DNA from: Cyanobacteria bacterium UBA11370
Lineage (GTDB): Bacteria; Cyanobacteriota; Cyanobacteriia; Cyanobacteriales; Coleofasciculaceae
Length of the DNA: 8,164 bases
Assembly (NCBI GenBank): GCA_003486645.1
Contig: DNGI01000335.1
Coordinates: 2,560-10,723 of the forward strand
Direction: 5' to 3'
The notes beneath the pieces were generated by a model, which ran no database searches, had not been told where the DNA came from, and saw only the letters and a list, made by a program, of their open reading frames with translations. This document shows, piece after piece, positions 1 through 6,221 of the stretch (within the stretch, counting starts at the first letter, position 1; each line of letters starts with the position of its first letter). Made by a program: the position numbers and the translations under genes.

Positions 1-1
1 G

Positions 2-43
2 TTGTTGTTTGTTGGTTGTTACCACTGACTAATGATTAATGAC
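2..43. repeat. degenerate heptanucleotide tandem repeat (STRR-like), left edge
   Basis: The sequence keeps a 7-bp register from about base 2: TTGTTGT at 2-8, TTGTTGG at 9-15, TTGTTAC at 16-22, CACTGAC at 23-29, then TAATGAT at 30-36 and TAATGAC at 37-43. The unit drifts from a TTGTTGG type to a TAATGAY type without losing phase. It ends 12 bases before the mgtE stop codon, so it forms the 3' flank of mgtE. Heptanucleotide short tandem repeats are a known feature of cyanobacterial intergenic DNA. The tract probably continues left of the window. Confidence 0.8.
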
Positions 44-55
44 CCATAACAACAA

Positions 56-1447
56 TTAAAGCCCCAAAACTATTTTGGCAATAGTAAAATAAATCAGTAC
101 TCCTAAAACATCAACGGCTGTTGTAATAAAGGGTGCTGACATTAGAGCGGGATCTAAGCTAAGGGAACGAAACAAAAACGGTAAGGCTGAACCTGCAACC
201 GAGGCAAGAATAGAAATAGCCACCAGACTCATCCCAACGGAAAAAGCAACAGCGAAGTCCCCTTTAAGTAAGTAAGCCCAAAACGTGGCTACTGTTCCCA
301 GAATTACTCCTAACATTGCCCCTGCCATCGCTTCTCGTGAAACGACTTGAAATGCTCCCATATCTCGAATTTCATCCGTGTTTAGACCCCGAATGACGAC
401 CGTCGAAGATTGAGCGCCAACATTACCACCAGTACCAGTCAGTAGGGGAATAAACGCGGCTAACGCTACCACTTGCTTCAAGATTGCTTCTTGGGAATTA
501 ATGAGTGTGGCAGTTACACTATTGGTCAGTAATAAAACAAATAACCAGACCACTCGTTTACGCGCAACCGTGATTAAATTCGTTTGAAAATAATTGTCAC
601 CTCCCGATTGCACACCACCACCCAACGCATAAATATCTTCCGTGGTTTCTTGTTCCAAAATGTCCATCACATCATCAATCGTGACAATACCAACCAAACG
701 CTGTTCCCGATCAACTACAGGAACTGCGAGAAAGTCATAGCGCTGAATTAGCCGTGCCACGTCCTCTTGGTCAGTATCGGTATGAACATAAACCACATCA
801 CGGGTCATAATTTCAGCCAAGGTTTGTTGAGGCTGAGAAATGACTAAATCTCGCAATGAAACAATACCCGTCAAATGTCGGGCGGCATCTGTAACATAGA
901 GATAATAAATGGTTTCAGTAACCGTCGCTAAACGGCGAATTCGTTCTAGTGTTTCCGCAACCGTTAATGTTTCTTTAAGGGAGACGCATTCCGGGGTCAT
1001 GATCCGCCCCGCTGTATCGGCTTCATAGCCTAATAACAGCGCTGTTGCTTGTCGTTCTTTGAGACTGAGTTGTTCGACGAGACGGCGGACAATTTTGGCA
1101 GGTAATTCATCAAACAGGCGTACTCGGTCATCGGGAGACATTTTATCAACGATATCGAGTACTTCCTGACTCTTGAATTCCTCAATCAGCGCCTGTTGAA
1201 CGCTAGAGTCAAGATATTCGTACACCTCGATCGCCTCCGCTTTGGATAGTAATCGAAAGGCAATCAGTTGCATCGCTTCTGGCAATCCTTCAATCGCCTC
1301 GGCAATGTCCACAGGTTGTACGGGTACGAGTAAGGCTTTCGCGCCTTGAAGGTTCTCTTGTTCCAGCATGATTTGCAATTGGCTACGAACCAACTGCCTT
1401 AATTCACTGCGCGATACCGTCTGGAGGGGAATTTGGTTTTCGGTCAA
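56..1447 (-). CDS. mgtE: magnesium transporter MgtE
   Basis: MgtE is a dimeric inner-membrane Mg2+ channel gated by its cytosolic domains. This 463-residue protein has the full family architecture and close to the usual length. Residues about 30-140 are the helical MgtE N domain. Two CBS domains follow at about 145-205 and 210-270, the first opening with a TAGRIMTPE-type motif and the second with EIMTRDV. The membrane domain covers about 295-463. The conserved GTGGNVGAQSSTVVIRG segment lies at 338-354, and D446 in the last helix (context TTAVDVLGV) matches the pore aspartate of the family. The start is TTG (codon read from 1447), supported by AGGAGGG at 1454-1460 with a 6-base spacer. The gene is divergent from the PEP-CTERM gene and has no co-directional neighbour in the window. 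A Co2+ or other divalent specificity cannot be excluded from sequence, but family membership is clear. Confidence 0.96.
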   Translation of the reverse strand: MTENQIPLQTVSRSELRQLVRSQLQIMLEQENLQGAKALLVPVQPVDIAEAIEGLPEAMQLIAFRLLSKAEAIEVYEYLDSSVQQALIEEFKSQEVLDIVDKMSPDDRVRLFDELPAKIVRRLVEQLSLKERQATALLLGYEADTAGRIMTPECVSLKETLTVAETLERIRRLATVTETIYYLYVTDAARHLTGIVSLRDLVISQPQQTLAEIMTRDVVYVHTDTDQEDVARLIQRYDFLAVPVVDREQRLVGIVTIDDVMDILEQETTEDIYALGGGVQSGGDNYFQTNLITVARKRVVWLFVLLLTNSVTATLINSQEAILKQVVALAAFIPLLTGTGGNVGAQSSTVVIRGLNTDEIRDMGAFQVVSREAMAGAMLGVILGTVATFWAYLLKGDFAVAFSVGMSLVAISILASVAGSALPFLFRSLSLDPALMSAPFITTAVDVLGVLIYFTIAKIVLGL

Positions 1448-1453
1448 GGCAAG

Positions 1454-1460
1454 CCCTCCT
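1454..1460 (-). promoter_or_regulatory. ribosome binding site deciding the TTG start of mgtE
   Basis: On the minus strand this reads AGGAGGG, followed by 6 bases and then TTG. It is a near-perfect Shine-Dalgarno sequence at ideal distance. It fixes TTG as the mgtE start although ATG is more common. No in-frame ATG lies close by. Confidence 0.85.
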
Positions 1461-1501
1461 ATTAAGTCCTACATTGAGTGCTGCCTTCAGTCTAGGGGTT
1501 C

Positions 1502-1510
1502 ATGATACCA
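1502..1510 (-). promoter_or_regulatory. possible extended -10 promoter of mgtE
   Basis: On the minus strand the sequence reads TGGTATCAT, an extended -10 (TGN plus TATCAT, five of six matches to TATAAT). It would give a leader of about 50 bases before the TTG start. No good -35 hexamer sits at 16-18 bases, so this is only a candidate. Confidence 0.25.
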
Positions 1511-1643
1511 AGTGGCTTTCTCAAGGGGAGGGGAGTGGGGCGAGTGGAGGGATTTCCATATGATCTCTGGATAATTACGCTTAATCAAATCTCTCCCCAT
1601 CTTCACCATCAATCTTCATTATCGGTATTTAACCGGACATAAT

Positions 1644-1664
1644 ATCACTGATCACTGGTGACTG
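1644..1664. repeat. short heptad tandem repeat (ATCACTG type)
   Basis: ATCACTG at 1644-1650 is repeated exactly at 1651-1657 and followed by the related GTGACTG at 1658-1664. The 7-bp period is the same as in the other repeat tracts of the window, but the unit differs. It lies in the mgtE/PEP-CTERM divergent region. Confidence 0.7.
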
Positions 1665-1798
1665 AGACTAGGGGGTTTGAAGCCGATGAATACTTGCAGT
1701 TTACGCAAACTTTATACAAGTTTTACCAAAACTTTAAACCAGTAACAAATTTTCATTCCATAATGAATATAACCTCAACAATTACACCTAATTAAATC

Positions 1799-2494
1799 AT
1801 GAAAATAATGGGAAACACCCTATTAAAGCAATTTACGATCGCGGCTACTGGTGCATCTATTTTGACTTTTGGAATTGGTTCTCTTGAAGCTAACGCTGCC
1901 AACCTCGTTACTAACGGTAGTTTTGAAGAGGGTGGGCGTAAAGATTTATTCGTTGAAGTTGGTTCTGATGAAATTCCTGGTTGGACTATTAGCCAAGCGC
2001 GGATAAATATACATTCGGGATTCTGGAATGCCCTTGGTTCAGATATTTCTGACCAAAGCTATGATTATAATTCTATCGATTTGGACGGAGGATTTGGTGA
2101 CGTAGGAGCAATTTCTCAAGTTATCAATACCGTTGTTGGTCAAGCCTATAACTTAAGCTTTGCTATGGCAGGTAACTATTACGAGTTCGAGAATATTCCT
2201 CGACAAATGGAAGTCTTCTGGGGCGCTCAAAGTTTAGGAATCTTTACCCACACATTTAATGGTAGCGAAACTAATGTAGACTGGGAACTTTACGAAGTTA
2301 ACGTTATAGGTACTGGTAGTGACGAACTGAAGTTTGTCAGCTTGAGTGGTGCTAATGCTGCTTTTGGCCCTGTGGTTGATGATATTTCTGTTGAAGTTGC
2401 TCAGAGTGTTCCCGAACCTGGATCATTACTGGGTTTAATGGCGATCGCTACTTTAGGAGGTGGTTCCTTACTAAAACGTAAACAGCAACAGTAA
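1799..2494 (+). CDS. PEP-CTERM exported protein, choice-of-anchor C / DUF642-like
   Basis: This 231-residue protein is exported and then handled by the exosortase sorting system. Residues 1-33 form a signal peptide with a hydrophobic core around 12-28 and an A-N-A site before A34. The mature protein opens with NLVTNGSFEEG, followed by an IPGW motif, an SIDL-like NSIDLDGG segment, and VISQ/LSF strands. This is the pattern of the choice-of-anchor C family, a galactose-binding-like beta-sandwich related to DUF642. The C-terminus has the sorting signal: PEP at 205-207, a hydrophobic helix at about 209-225, and the basic tail KRKQQQ. No Shine-Dalgarno sequence precedes the first ATG. A second ATG three codons later (1808) is an equally possible start, and both leave the signal peptide intact. 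No exosortase gene is in the window. The ligand is unknown; a role in the cell envelope or extracellular matrix is inference. Confidence 0.9.
   Translation: MKIMGNTLLKQFTIAATGASILTFGIGSLEANAANLVTNGSFEEGGRKDLFVEVGSDEIPGWTISQARINIHSGFWNALGSDISDQSYDYNSIDLDGGFGDVGAISQVINTVVGQAYNLSFAMAGNYYEFENIPRQMEVFWGAQSLGIFTHTFNGSETNVDWELYEVNVIGTGSDELKFVSLSGANAAFGPVVDDISVEVAQSVPEPGSLLGLMAIATLGGGSLLKRKQQQ
2441..2448. repeat. HIP1 octamer in the PEP-CTERM gene
   Basis: GCGATCGC, the highly iterated palindrome of many cyanobacterial genomes. It is in frame as Ala215-Ile216-Ala217 inside the C-terminal hydrophobic helix of the PEP-CTERM signal. Confidence 0.95.
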
Positions 2495-2530
2495 ATTAAA
2501 CTTTTAGGTTTTTTTGATAAAATATAGTGG

Positions 2531-2567
2531 TTTTTGCTTGGATGAAGTACTTTTATCCAAGCGAAAA
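2531..2567. terminator. hairpin between convergent genes, possible bidirectional terminator
   Basis: TTTTTGCTTGGAT at 2531-2543 pairs with ATCCAAGCGAAAA at 2555-2567, giving a 13-bp stem with one G-U pair and an 11-base loop. It lies between the stop codons of two converging genes (2494 plus, 2588 minus), where a shared terminator is expected. A classic U-run after the stem is lacking: the A/T ends are part of the stem and only CTTTTAT follows on the plus strand. It may act as a 3'-end stabilising or termination hairpin. Confidence 0.55.
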
Positions 2568-2587
2568 CTTTTATACTTCAAGATAAA

Positions 2588-2914
2588 CTAATTAAAATTT
2601 TGACAGCTATCAAAGGCTCTTTCTTCAGCATCTTGAAGCGTTTGAATGACATCAGCCCTGCTAATCGTGTCTTGGTCTGTGGGTTTCTCAGCGAATGCCT
2701 CTAGGAAATCATTATATTGAGTTTGGGCTGCCTGTACAGCAACTTCTGCTTCCCTACAGGTTGGAATACTCGCTTGCTGCTGGGACTGATTCACACAGCT
2801 ACAACATAAACTGAGTAACACTAAAGTTGTGACGTTTAACTGGGCTTTATTTTTTAGCTGAATGTAGAACGCTGTAAATTGCATGACTGTAGATGGAACT
2901 TGAGAAGCAGGCAT
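2588..2914 (-). CDS. small putative exported protein or lipoprotein
   Basis: I do not recognise a family in this protein of at most 108 residues. A basic stretch (QLKNK, 19-23) precedes a hydrophobic segment (about 26-36) ending in LLSLCCSC, with cysteines at 37, 38 and 40. This resembles a lipoprotein signal, but the residue before Cys is Leu or Ser rather than the usual Gly or Ala, so lipidation is uncertain. The mature part is Gln- and Ala-rich with a helical look. It carries two more cysteines, C53 and C104, which could form a disulfide. The ATG at 2914 has GGAG only one base away, which is too close for a good ribosome site. The ATG at 2884 (residue 11) gives a tighter signal peptide but also lacks a Shine-Dalgarno. 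The gene is 162 bases downstream of the HTH-GAF gene on the same strand, and co-transcription is possible but not shown. Confidence 0.6.
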   Translation of the reverse strand: MPASQVPSTVMQFTAFYIQLKNKAQLNVTTLVLLSLCCSCVNQSQQQASIPTCREAEVAVQAAQTQYNDFLEAFAEKPTDQDTISRADVIQTLQDAEERAFDSCQNFN

Positions 2915-3027
2915 ACTCCAAACTACTCAAGGTCACAGCAATTTCAGGACTATTCAGTAAGTAGGTGGGAAAAACACAACTATCTCACAAAACTCAAACC
3001 GATGGGAAGCCCTTACAAGGATAAAGG

Positions 3028-3041
3028 ACTAATGACCAATG
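3028..3041. repeat. two-unit heptad repeat (ACYAATG type)
   Basis: ACTAATG at 3028-3034 is followed by ACCAATG at 3035-3041. Nearly the same sequence, ACTAATG then ATTAATG, is present at 28-41. Both copies sit just 3' of a minus-strand gene (the HTH-GAF gene here, mgtE there) and in the same orientation relative to it. Confidence 0.6.
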
Positions 3042-3076
3042 ATTGCTCTTACGATTTCACGAAAAAGTTTAGCTAC

Positions 3077-4039
3077 TTATTGAATTCGTTCGAGACTTTT
3101 ACGAAGCTGTTGCTCCTGGCGTTTGAGTTGGGCAATGAGTTCAGTCTGCTGAAAGGCGATATTTCCTTGATTTAGCTTTGCTTGTCCCCTCAGTTTCTGA
3201 GCGAGTTGGTAACAAAATTGGCATCGTTCGAGAATTTGTAGAATTGAAGGGGCAAATTTACCAAATAACGCTTCATCTTCGGCGGTAAATCCTTGGATAT
3301 CAACTCTCCGGAACAAATCATCGTCGGGGTTATAGTTTAGTTTTAATTTGTTAATTAATTGCACAACAGCAACTAAATCTTTTTGTCCATTTAAGAGCGG
3401 CCAAGCTAAAATTGTATAAGTGCGATATCCAGTTCTTTTATCCGTACTCTTGGCAATTTCAGAGCGCGGATCATCATAAACATCGAAAGGAATATTGATC
3501 ACTTCTAAAGAGGTTGCTGCTAAACTGGCAATTCCTCTATCGGCAGGCATATCAATAATTAAACAGCCTCCTGATCCATCCTCAGCAATGAGAGAACCGA
3601 GTTCTTGTTTTTCTTGATCGAGTAAAAAAATGCTAGTCCGATCTGCCCTCAGCAAATTTCCGGCTTTGCGGGTAAGGCGGCGTAGCAGTTCACAAAGAGT
3701 ACTGACTAATTCGTTGAGGGCTTGGTCAACTGCACCCACTCCCAACGTCGGATTAGGATAGGAGAGTACGTCATCAAACGTTATCTCTCCTGATAAAGTT
3801 GAAGCTGAGTTTTCTTGCATATCCAAGCCAGAAACTCTTCGCCAGTCAAGTCCCAATAGCTGACAAATTTCTACAAAATTCAAACCCTTAACAGGTTGAC
3901 CCTTCAGGAAGAGATGAATAAGGTGGGGAGATATTCCTAATTGTTCTACTAATTCGCGATCACGTCCCTCACTTTTGCGCTTCCAAGCCAAGTTGACTTC
4001 TTGAATGTACGAGGGATGCACACTATAGGATTTTAACAT
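3077..4039 (-). CDS. HTH-like / GAF domain protein with NKFDE motif and C-terminal coiled coil
   Basis: This is a probable cytosolic sensor of 320 residues. Residues about 25-72 resemble the N-terminal HTH-like module seen on many cyanobacterial multidomain proteins: LVEQLGISPHL, then KGQPVKGLNFVEICQLLGLDW. Residues about 105-265 are a GAF domain, with TSIFLLD at 135-141 and the core LAWPLL. It contains N230-K231, then 19 residues, then F251-x3-D255-E256. This is the NK(x)nF(x)3DE signature of GAF domains that bind cAMP or cGMP in phosphodiesterases and cyanobacterial adenylyl cyclases. The C-terminal 270-320 region is Gln/Leu/Lys-rich and looks like a coiled coil. No cyclase, kinase or phosphodiesterase domain follows, so the output is unknown: DNA binding by the HTH, or partner binding through the coiled coil. 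The ATG at 4039 follows an A-rich stretch with only a weak ribosome site. Cyclic nucleotide binding is inference from the motif. Confidence 0.87.
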   Translation of the reverse strand: MLKSYSVHPSYIQEVNLAWKRKSEGRDRELVEQLGISPHLIHLFLKGQPVKGLNFVEICQLLGLDWRRVSGLDMQENSASTLSGEITFDDVLSYPNPTLGVGAVDQALNELVSTLCELLRRLTRKAGNLLRADRTSIFLLDQEKQELGSLIAEDGSGGCLIIDMPADRGIASLAATSLEVINIPFDVYDDPRSEIAKSTDKRTGYRTYTILAWPLLNGQKDLVAVVQLINKLKLNYNPDDDLFRRVDIQGFTAEDEALFGKFAPSILQILERCQFCYQLAQKLRGQAKLNQGNIAFQQTELIAQLKRQEQQLRKSLERIQ

Positions 4040-4083
4040 ATCTTTTTGAGCATCCGAAATCTAATCCAATCATAAAATAAGCC

Positions 4084-4108
4084 ATTCAAAATTCAAAATT
4101 TAAAATTC
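4084..4108. repeat. heptad tandem repeat (ATTCAAA type)
   Basis: ATTCAAA at 4084-4090 and 4091-4097, then ATTTAAA at 4098-4104 and a partial ATTC to 4108: about 3.6 units with a 7-bp period. It lies about 45 bases upstream of the HTH-GAF start codon, where its A/T-richness could also affect that gene's promoter. Confidence 0.85.
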
Positions 4109-4192
4109 TCACGGATCAAATTCGACATAATCAAAGCTTTCAGGGATTGCCACAATGCAATTTGAGGGCAAAATCTATTTAGGATACCTTCT

Positions 4193-4209
4193 TGACAACA
4201 CGCTTGTCA
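4193..4209. promoter_or_regulatory. inverted repeat, operator-like (TGACAA-N5-TTGTCA)
   Basis: TGACAA at 4193-4198 and TTGTCA at 4204-4209 are perfect inverted copies separated by 5 bases, a 17-bp dyad typical in size of a dimeric regulator site. The left arm overlaps TTGACA (4192-4197), a perfect -35 consensus, so a bound protein could compete with RNA polymerase. It does not match a regulator box that I can name. Confidence 0.4.
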
Positions 4210-4216
4210 CGTTTAG

Positions 4217-4225
4217 TGATATAGA
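4217..4225 (+). promoter_or_regulatory. possible extended -10 promoter of the porin gene
   Basis: TGATATAGA fits an extended -10 element (TGN plus TATAGA). The consensus -35 TTGACA at 4192-4197 is 22 bases away, longer than the usual 16-18, so the two may not work together. Transcription from here would give a leader of about 100 bases containing the hairpin at 4265-4288. Confidence 0.3.
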
Positions 4226-4264
4226 GACTCAAACCTTTAAGGAGACGACGAATAGTGTTATCAA

Positions 4265-4288
4265 AATTACATTTTATCAAATGTAATT
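4265..4288. promoter_or_regulatory. perfect 10-bp inverted repeat upstream of the porin
   Basis: AATTACATTT (4265-4274), the loop TATC, and AAATGTAATT (4279-4288) form a perfect dyad ending 42 bases before the porin ATG. It could be a DNA operator for a dimeric repressor, which is attractive for an iron-porin gene, or an RNA hairpin in the leader. It has no U-run and is too A/T-rich for a strong terminator. It is not a recognisable Fur consensus. Confidence 0.5.
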
Positions 4289-4322
4289 AGGCTAACATAC
4301 TCAGCCATTCGACAATAGGTGT

Positions 4323-4327
4323 GAGGA
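4323..4327 (+). promoter_or_regulatory. ribosome binding site of the porin
   Basis: GAGGA lies 3 bases before ATG 4331 and supports that start. The start also places the signal peptide correctly at the N-terminus. Confidence 0.7.
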
Positions 4328-4330
4328 CAA

Positions 4331-6220
4331 ATGATTAAGGCTGCAACGACCTGGAAGGATGACCTGACCAGGACAACAACTTTTTGGCTATCTTTATTGG
4401 TGTGTCATAGTCTGTTACAGGTTATACCATCGGTAGCGATCGCTTTAGAAACAAATCAGGGGTTGGACAGTGAGCAATTACCTGTTACCAATGACCTAAA
4501 CTCTGTAAGTGAGAACCCTCCATTGGATACGGTTGAAGTATCAGATGAAACACTGATCCTAGAGGAGATTACCTCAGTCGCAGAATTGGGTTTAGAGGAG
4601 GAAGAAGTTGATAGTAAGGATGGGATATTACAGGTGACAAATGTATCCCAGTTGAGGGATGTTTCTCCTGGAGATTGGGCTTTTGAAGCGTTGCGATCGC
4701 TGGTAGAACGCTATGGTTGTATTGCTGGATATCCAGATGGTACATTCCGGGGTAATCGTGCGATGACACGCTATGAATTTGCGGCGGGTTTGAATGCGTG
4801 TTTGCAGCAAATTGAGCGACTAATTGGGACTGGTTCTGATAACCGGGAGGATTTAGTCACTCTGCAACGATTGATTCAAGAATTTGAAGTGGAACTGGCA
4901 ACAATAGGTTCACGGGTTGATAATTTAGAAGGTCGTGTTGAGTTTTTAGAAGACCATCAATTCTCCACAACAACAAAACTCAATGCCTTAGCTTTTGTTA
5001 ACCTAACAGGTGCTTTTGCAGATGATGATGTGAAAGTAGAAGTTAGTGATTTGAATACTCGTCTTGAACTCAGAAGTGGCGGACGAGATGCCAAGGGAAA
5101 ACCGATTGTTCAAGAGATCGAAGACGATCCGGAAATTACGTTAAGCAATTTAGTTTGGCTAACTTTTAATACGTCTTTTACGGGTCGAGATAGCTTAGTG
5201 ACTCAACTCGCTGCGGGGAATGGCGAATCACCAGCAAATGTCTTTGCTTCAGGGGGGCTTTTTAACACATTTGGTGTTCCTTTTACTGACCAAACCGCTG
5301 GTATTCAAGGCGAAGATAATGATGTTATTATTCGGGAATTCTTCTACAGTTTTCCGGTTGGTGACAAAATTCAGGTAACGGTAGGGCCTCGCGTGAATTG
5401 GTATCGCTATTTTGATGGCAATGCCTTTAACTTTTTCTTAACAGGGACAAGTAGTTTTAACTCAATTGGTAGTACTCTAAGTAATGCAATTGACCGAGGT
5501 TCGGGAGCGGTTGTTACTTGGGATATTAACGATCAATTTCGGTTGGCGGTTGGTTATTTGGGTGAGAATACAGAGTTTTTACCGGGTGGTTTGTTTAATT
5601 CTTCTTCTAATCCAGCTCAAGGTTTGTTCAACGGAACCAATACACTTACGGCTGAATTAACCTTCTCTCCTACTGATACTATTAACGTTCGGTTGATGTA
5701 CAATCGTTCTAATATTAAGCAAATTTTTGGAACGGTTGGAGGTGCGATTGGAGAACCACTTTATGGGTTAGCGGATGATGGGTTTGGAGGACCATTGCGT
5801 AGTGCTAATGCGGATACTTTTGGGATTAATTTTGATTGGTTAATTACTCGTCGTATTGGTGTCTTTGGACGCTATACTTATGGGAGTACTAATTTAGATC
5901 CGAGAAGGTCAAGTTTGCCGGATGGTGAAGTTAATGCTCAATCGATTCAGTTGGGATTAGCGTTTCCCGATTTGGGGAAGGAAGGCGCGTTGGCAACGTT
6001 ATCTTATGTTATCCCGTTTTCGGTACTGGATGGTCGTAAGTTTTTGATTTCTGGTGGGGGTGATGGGGGTGTACAGTATGAGTTTGAAGCGGCTTATTTT
6101 TATCCGTTGACGAATAATGTTTCGCTGGTTCCCGCGTTTTATTTGATTGGAAATCCTAATAATTTTAGTGATAATCCTAATATCTATGTGGGGAATTTAA
6201 GGGCACAGTTTAGTTTTTAG
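4331..6220 (+). CDS. SLH-domain OprB-type porin (iron uptake porin family)
   Basis: This 629-residue outer-membrane beta-barrel is of the type that dominates cyanobacterial outer membranes. Several members have been linked to passage of inorganic ions including iron. Residues 1-38 form a signal peptide with a hydrophobic core at about 17-32 and an A-I-A site before L39. Residues 39-102 are an acidic, Ser/Thr/Pro-containing linker. An SLH domain at about 104-157 (QLRDVSPGDWAFEAL, then GYPDGTF and MTRYEFA) anchors the protein to the peptidoglycan-linked layer. A coiled coil follows at about 172-208 (LIQEFEVELATIGSRVDNLE region). Residues about 212-629 are the barrel, with alternating strands and a terminal aromatic (QFSF) as in outer-membrane proteins. 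The length is normal for the family. Stop codon TAG is directly followed by TAA. The gene stands alone, between a divergent HTH-GAF gene and a convergent EamA gene. Substrate specificity is inferred from the family only. Confidence 0.93.
   Translation: MIKAATTWKDDLTRTTTFWLSLLVCHSLLQVIPSVAIALETNQGLDSEQLPVTNDLNSVSENPPLDTVEVSDETLILEEITSVAELGLEEEEVDSKDGILQVTNVSQLRDVSPGDWAFEALRSLVERYGCIAGYPDGTFRGNRAMTRYEFAAGLNACLQQIERLIGTGSDNREDLVTLQRLIQEFEVELATIGSRVDNLEGRVEFLEDHQFSTTTKLNALAFVNLTGAFADDDVKVEVSDLNTRLELRSGGRDAKGKPIVQEIEDDPEITLSNLVWLTFNTSFTGRDSLVTQLAAGNGESPANVFASGGLFNTFGVPFTDQTAGIQGEDNDVIIREFFYSFPVGDKIQVTVGPRVNWYRYFDGNAFNFFLTGTSSFNSIGSTLSNAIDRGSGAVVTWDINDQFRLAVGYLGENTEFLPGGLFNSSSNPAQGLFNGTNTLTAELTFSPTDTINVRLMYNRSNIKQIFGTVGGAIGEPLYGLADDGFGGPLRSANADTFGINFDWLITRRIGVFGRYTYGSTNLDPRRSSLPDGEVNAQSIQLGLAFPDLGKEGALATLSYVIPFSVLDGRKFLISGGGDGGVQYEFEAAYFYPLTNNVSLVPAFYLIGNPNNFSDNPNIYVGNLRAQFSF
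4436..4443. repeat. HIP1 octamer at the porin signal-peptide cleavage site
   Basis: GCGATCGC in frame encodes A36-I37-A38, exactly the -3 to -1 residues of the predicted signal peptidase site. Confidence 0.95.
4693..4700. repeat. HIP1 octamer in the porin SLH domain
   Basis: GCGATCGC in a different frame from the other sites. It falls within codons for L-R-S in the SLH domain. Confidence 0.95.
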
Positions 6221-6221
6221 T

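Larger units (their letters stand above)
1448..1798. other. divergent intergenic region between mgtE and the PEP-CTERM gene
   Basis: This 351-base stretch contains no credible gene. It holds the mgtE ribosome binding site and candidate promoter, a G-rich/C-rich block around 1525-1600, a three-unit heptad repeat (1644-1664), and an A/T-rich zone before the plus-strand gene. In that zone AAACTTTA occurs twice, at 1707-1714 and 1729-1736, 22 bases apart. A TATAAC hexamer at 1768-1773 is a possible -10 for the downstream gene, without a convincing -35. I see no riboswitch or RNA gene I could defend. Confidence 0.6.

Noticed and set aside
1448..1500. M-box or other Mg2+ riboswitch in the mgtE leader
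   Set aside because: The leader before the TTG start appears to be only about 50 bases, and no conserved riboswitch core could be recognised.
1525..1600. Imperfect GAGGGATTT / AAATCTCTC hairpin in the mgtE upstream region
   Set aside because: The stem is short, needs a G-U pair and has a loop of about 30 bases, so it is no better than expected in purine-biased sequence.
2879..3175. Plus-strand open frame of 98 codons starting with TTG
   Set aside because: It overlaps both the start of the small exported-protein gene and the end of the HTH-GAF gene on the opposite strand, has no ribosome site, and its product has no family-like features.
4569..4810. Two short minus-strand frames inside the porin gene
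   Set aside because: They lie fully within a well-supported coding region and their translations look like antisense composition.
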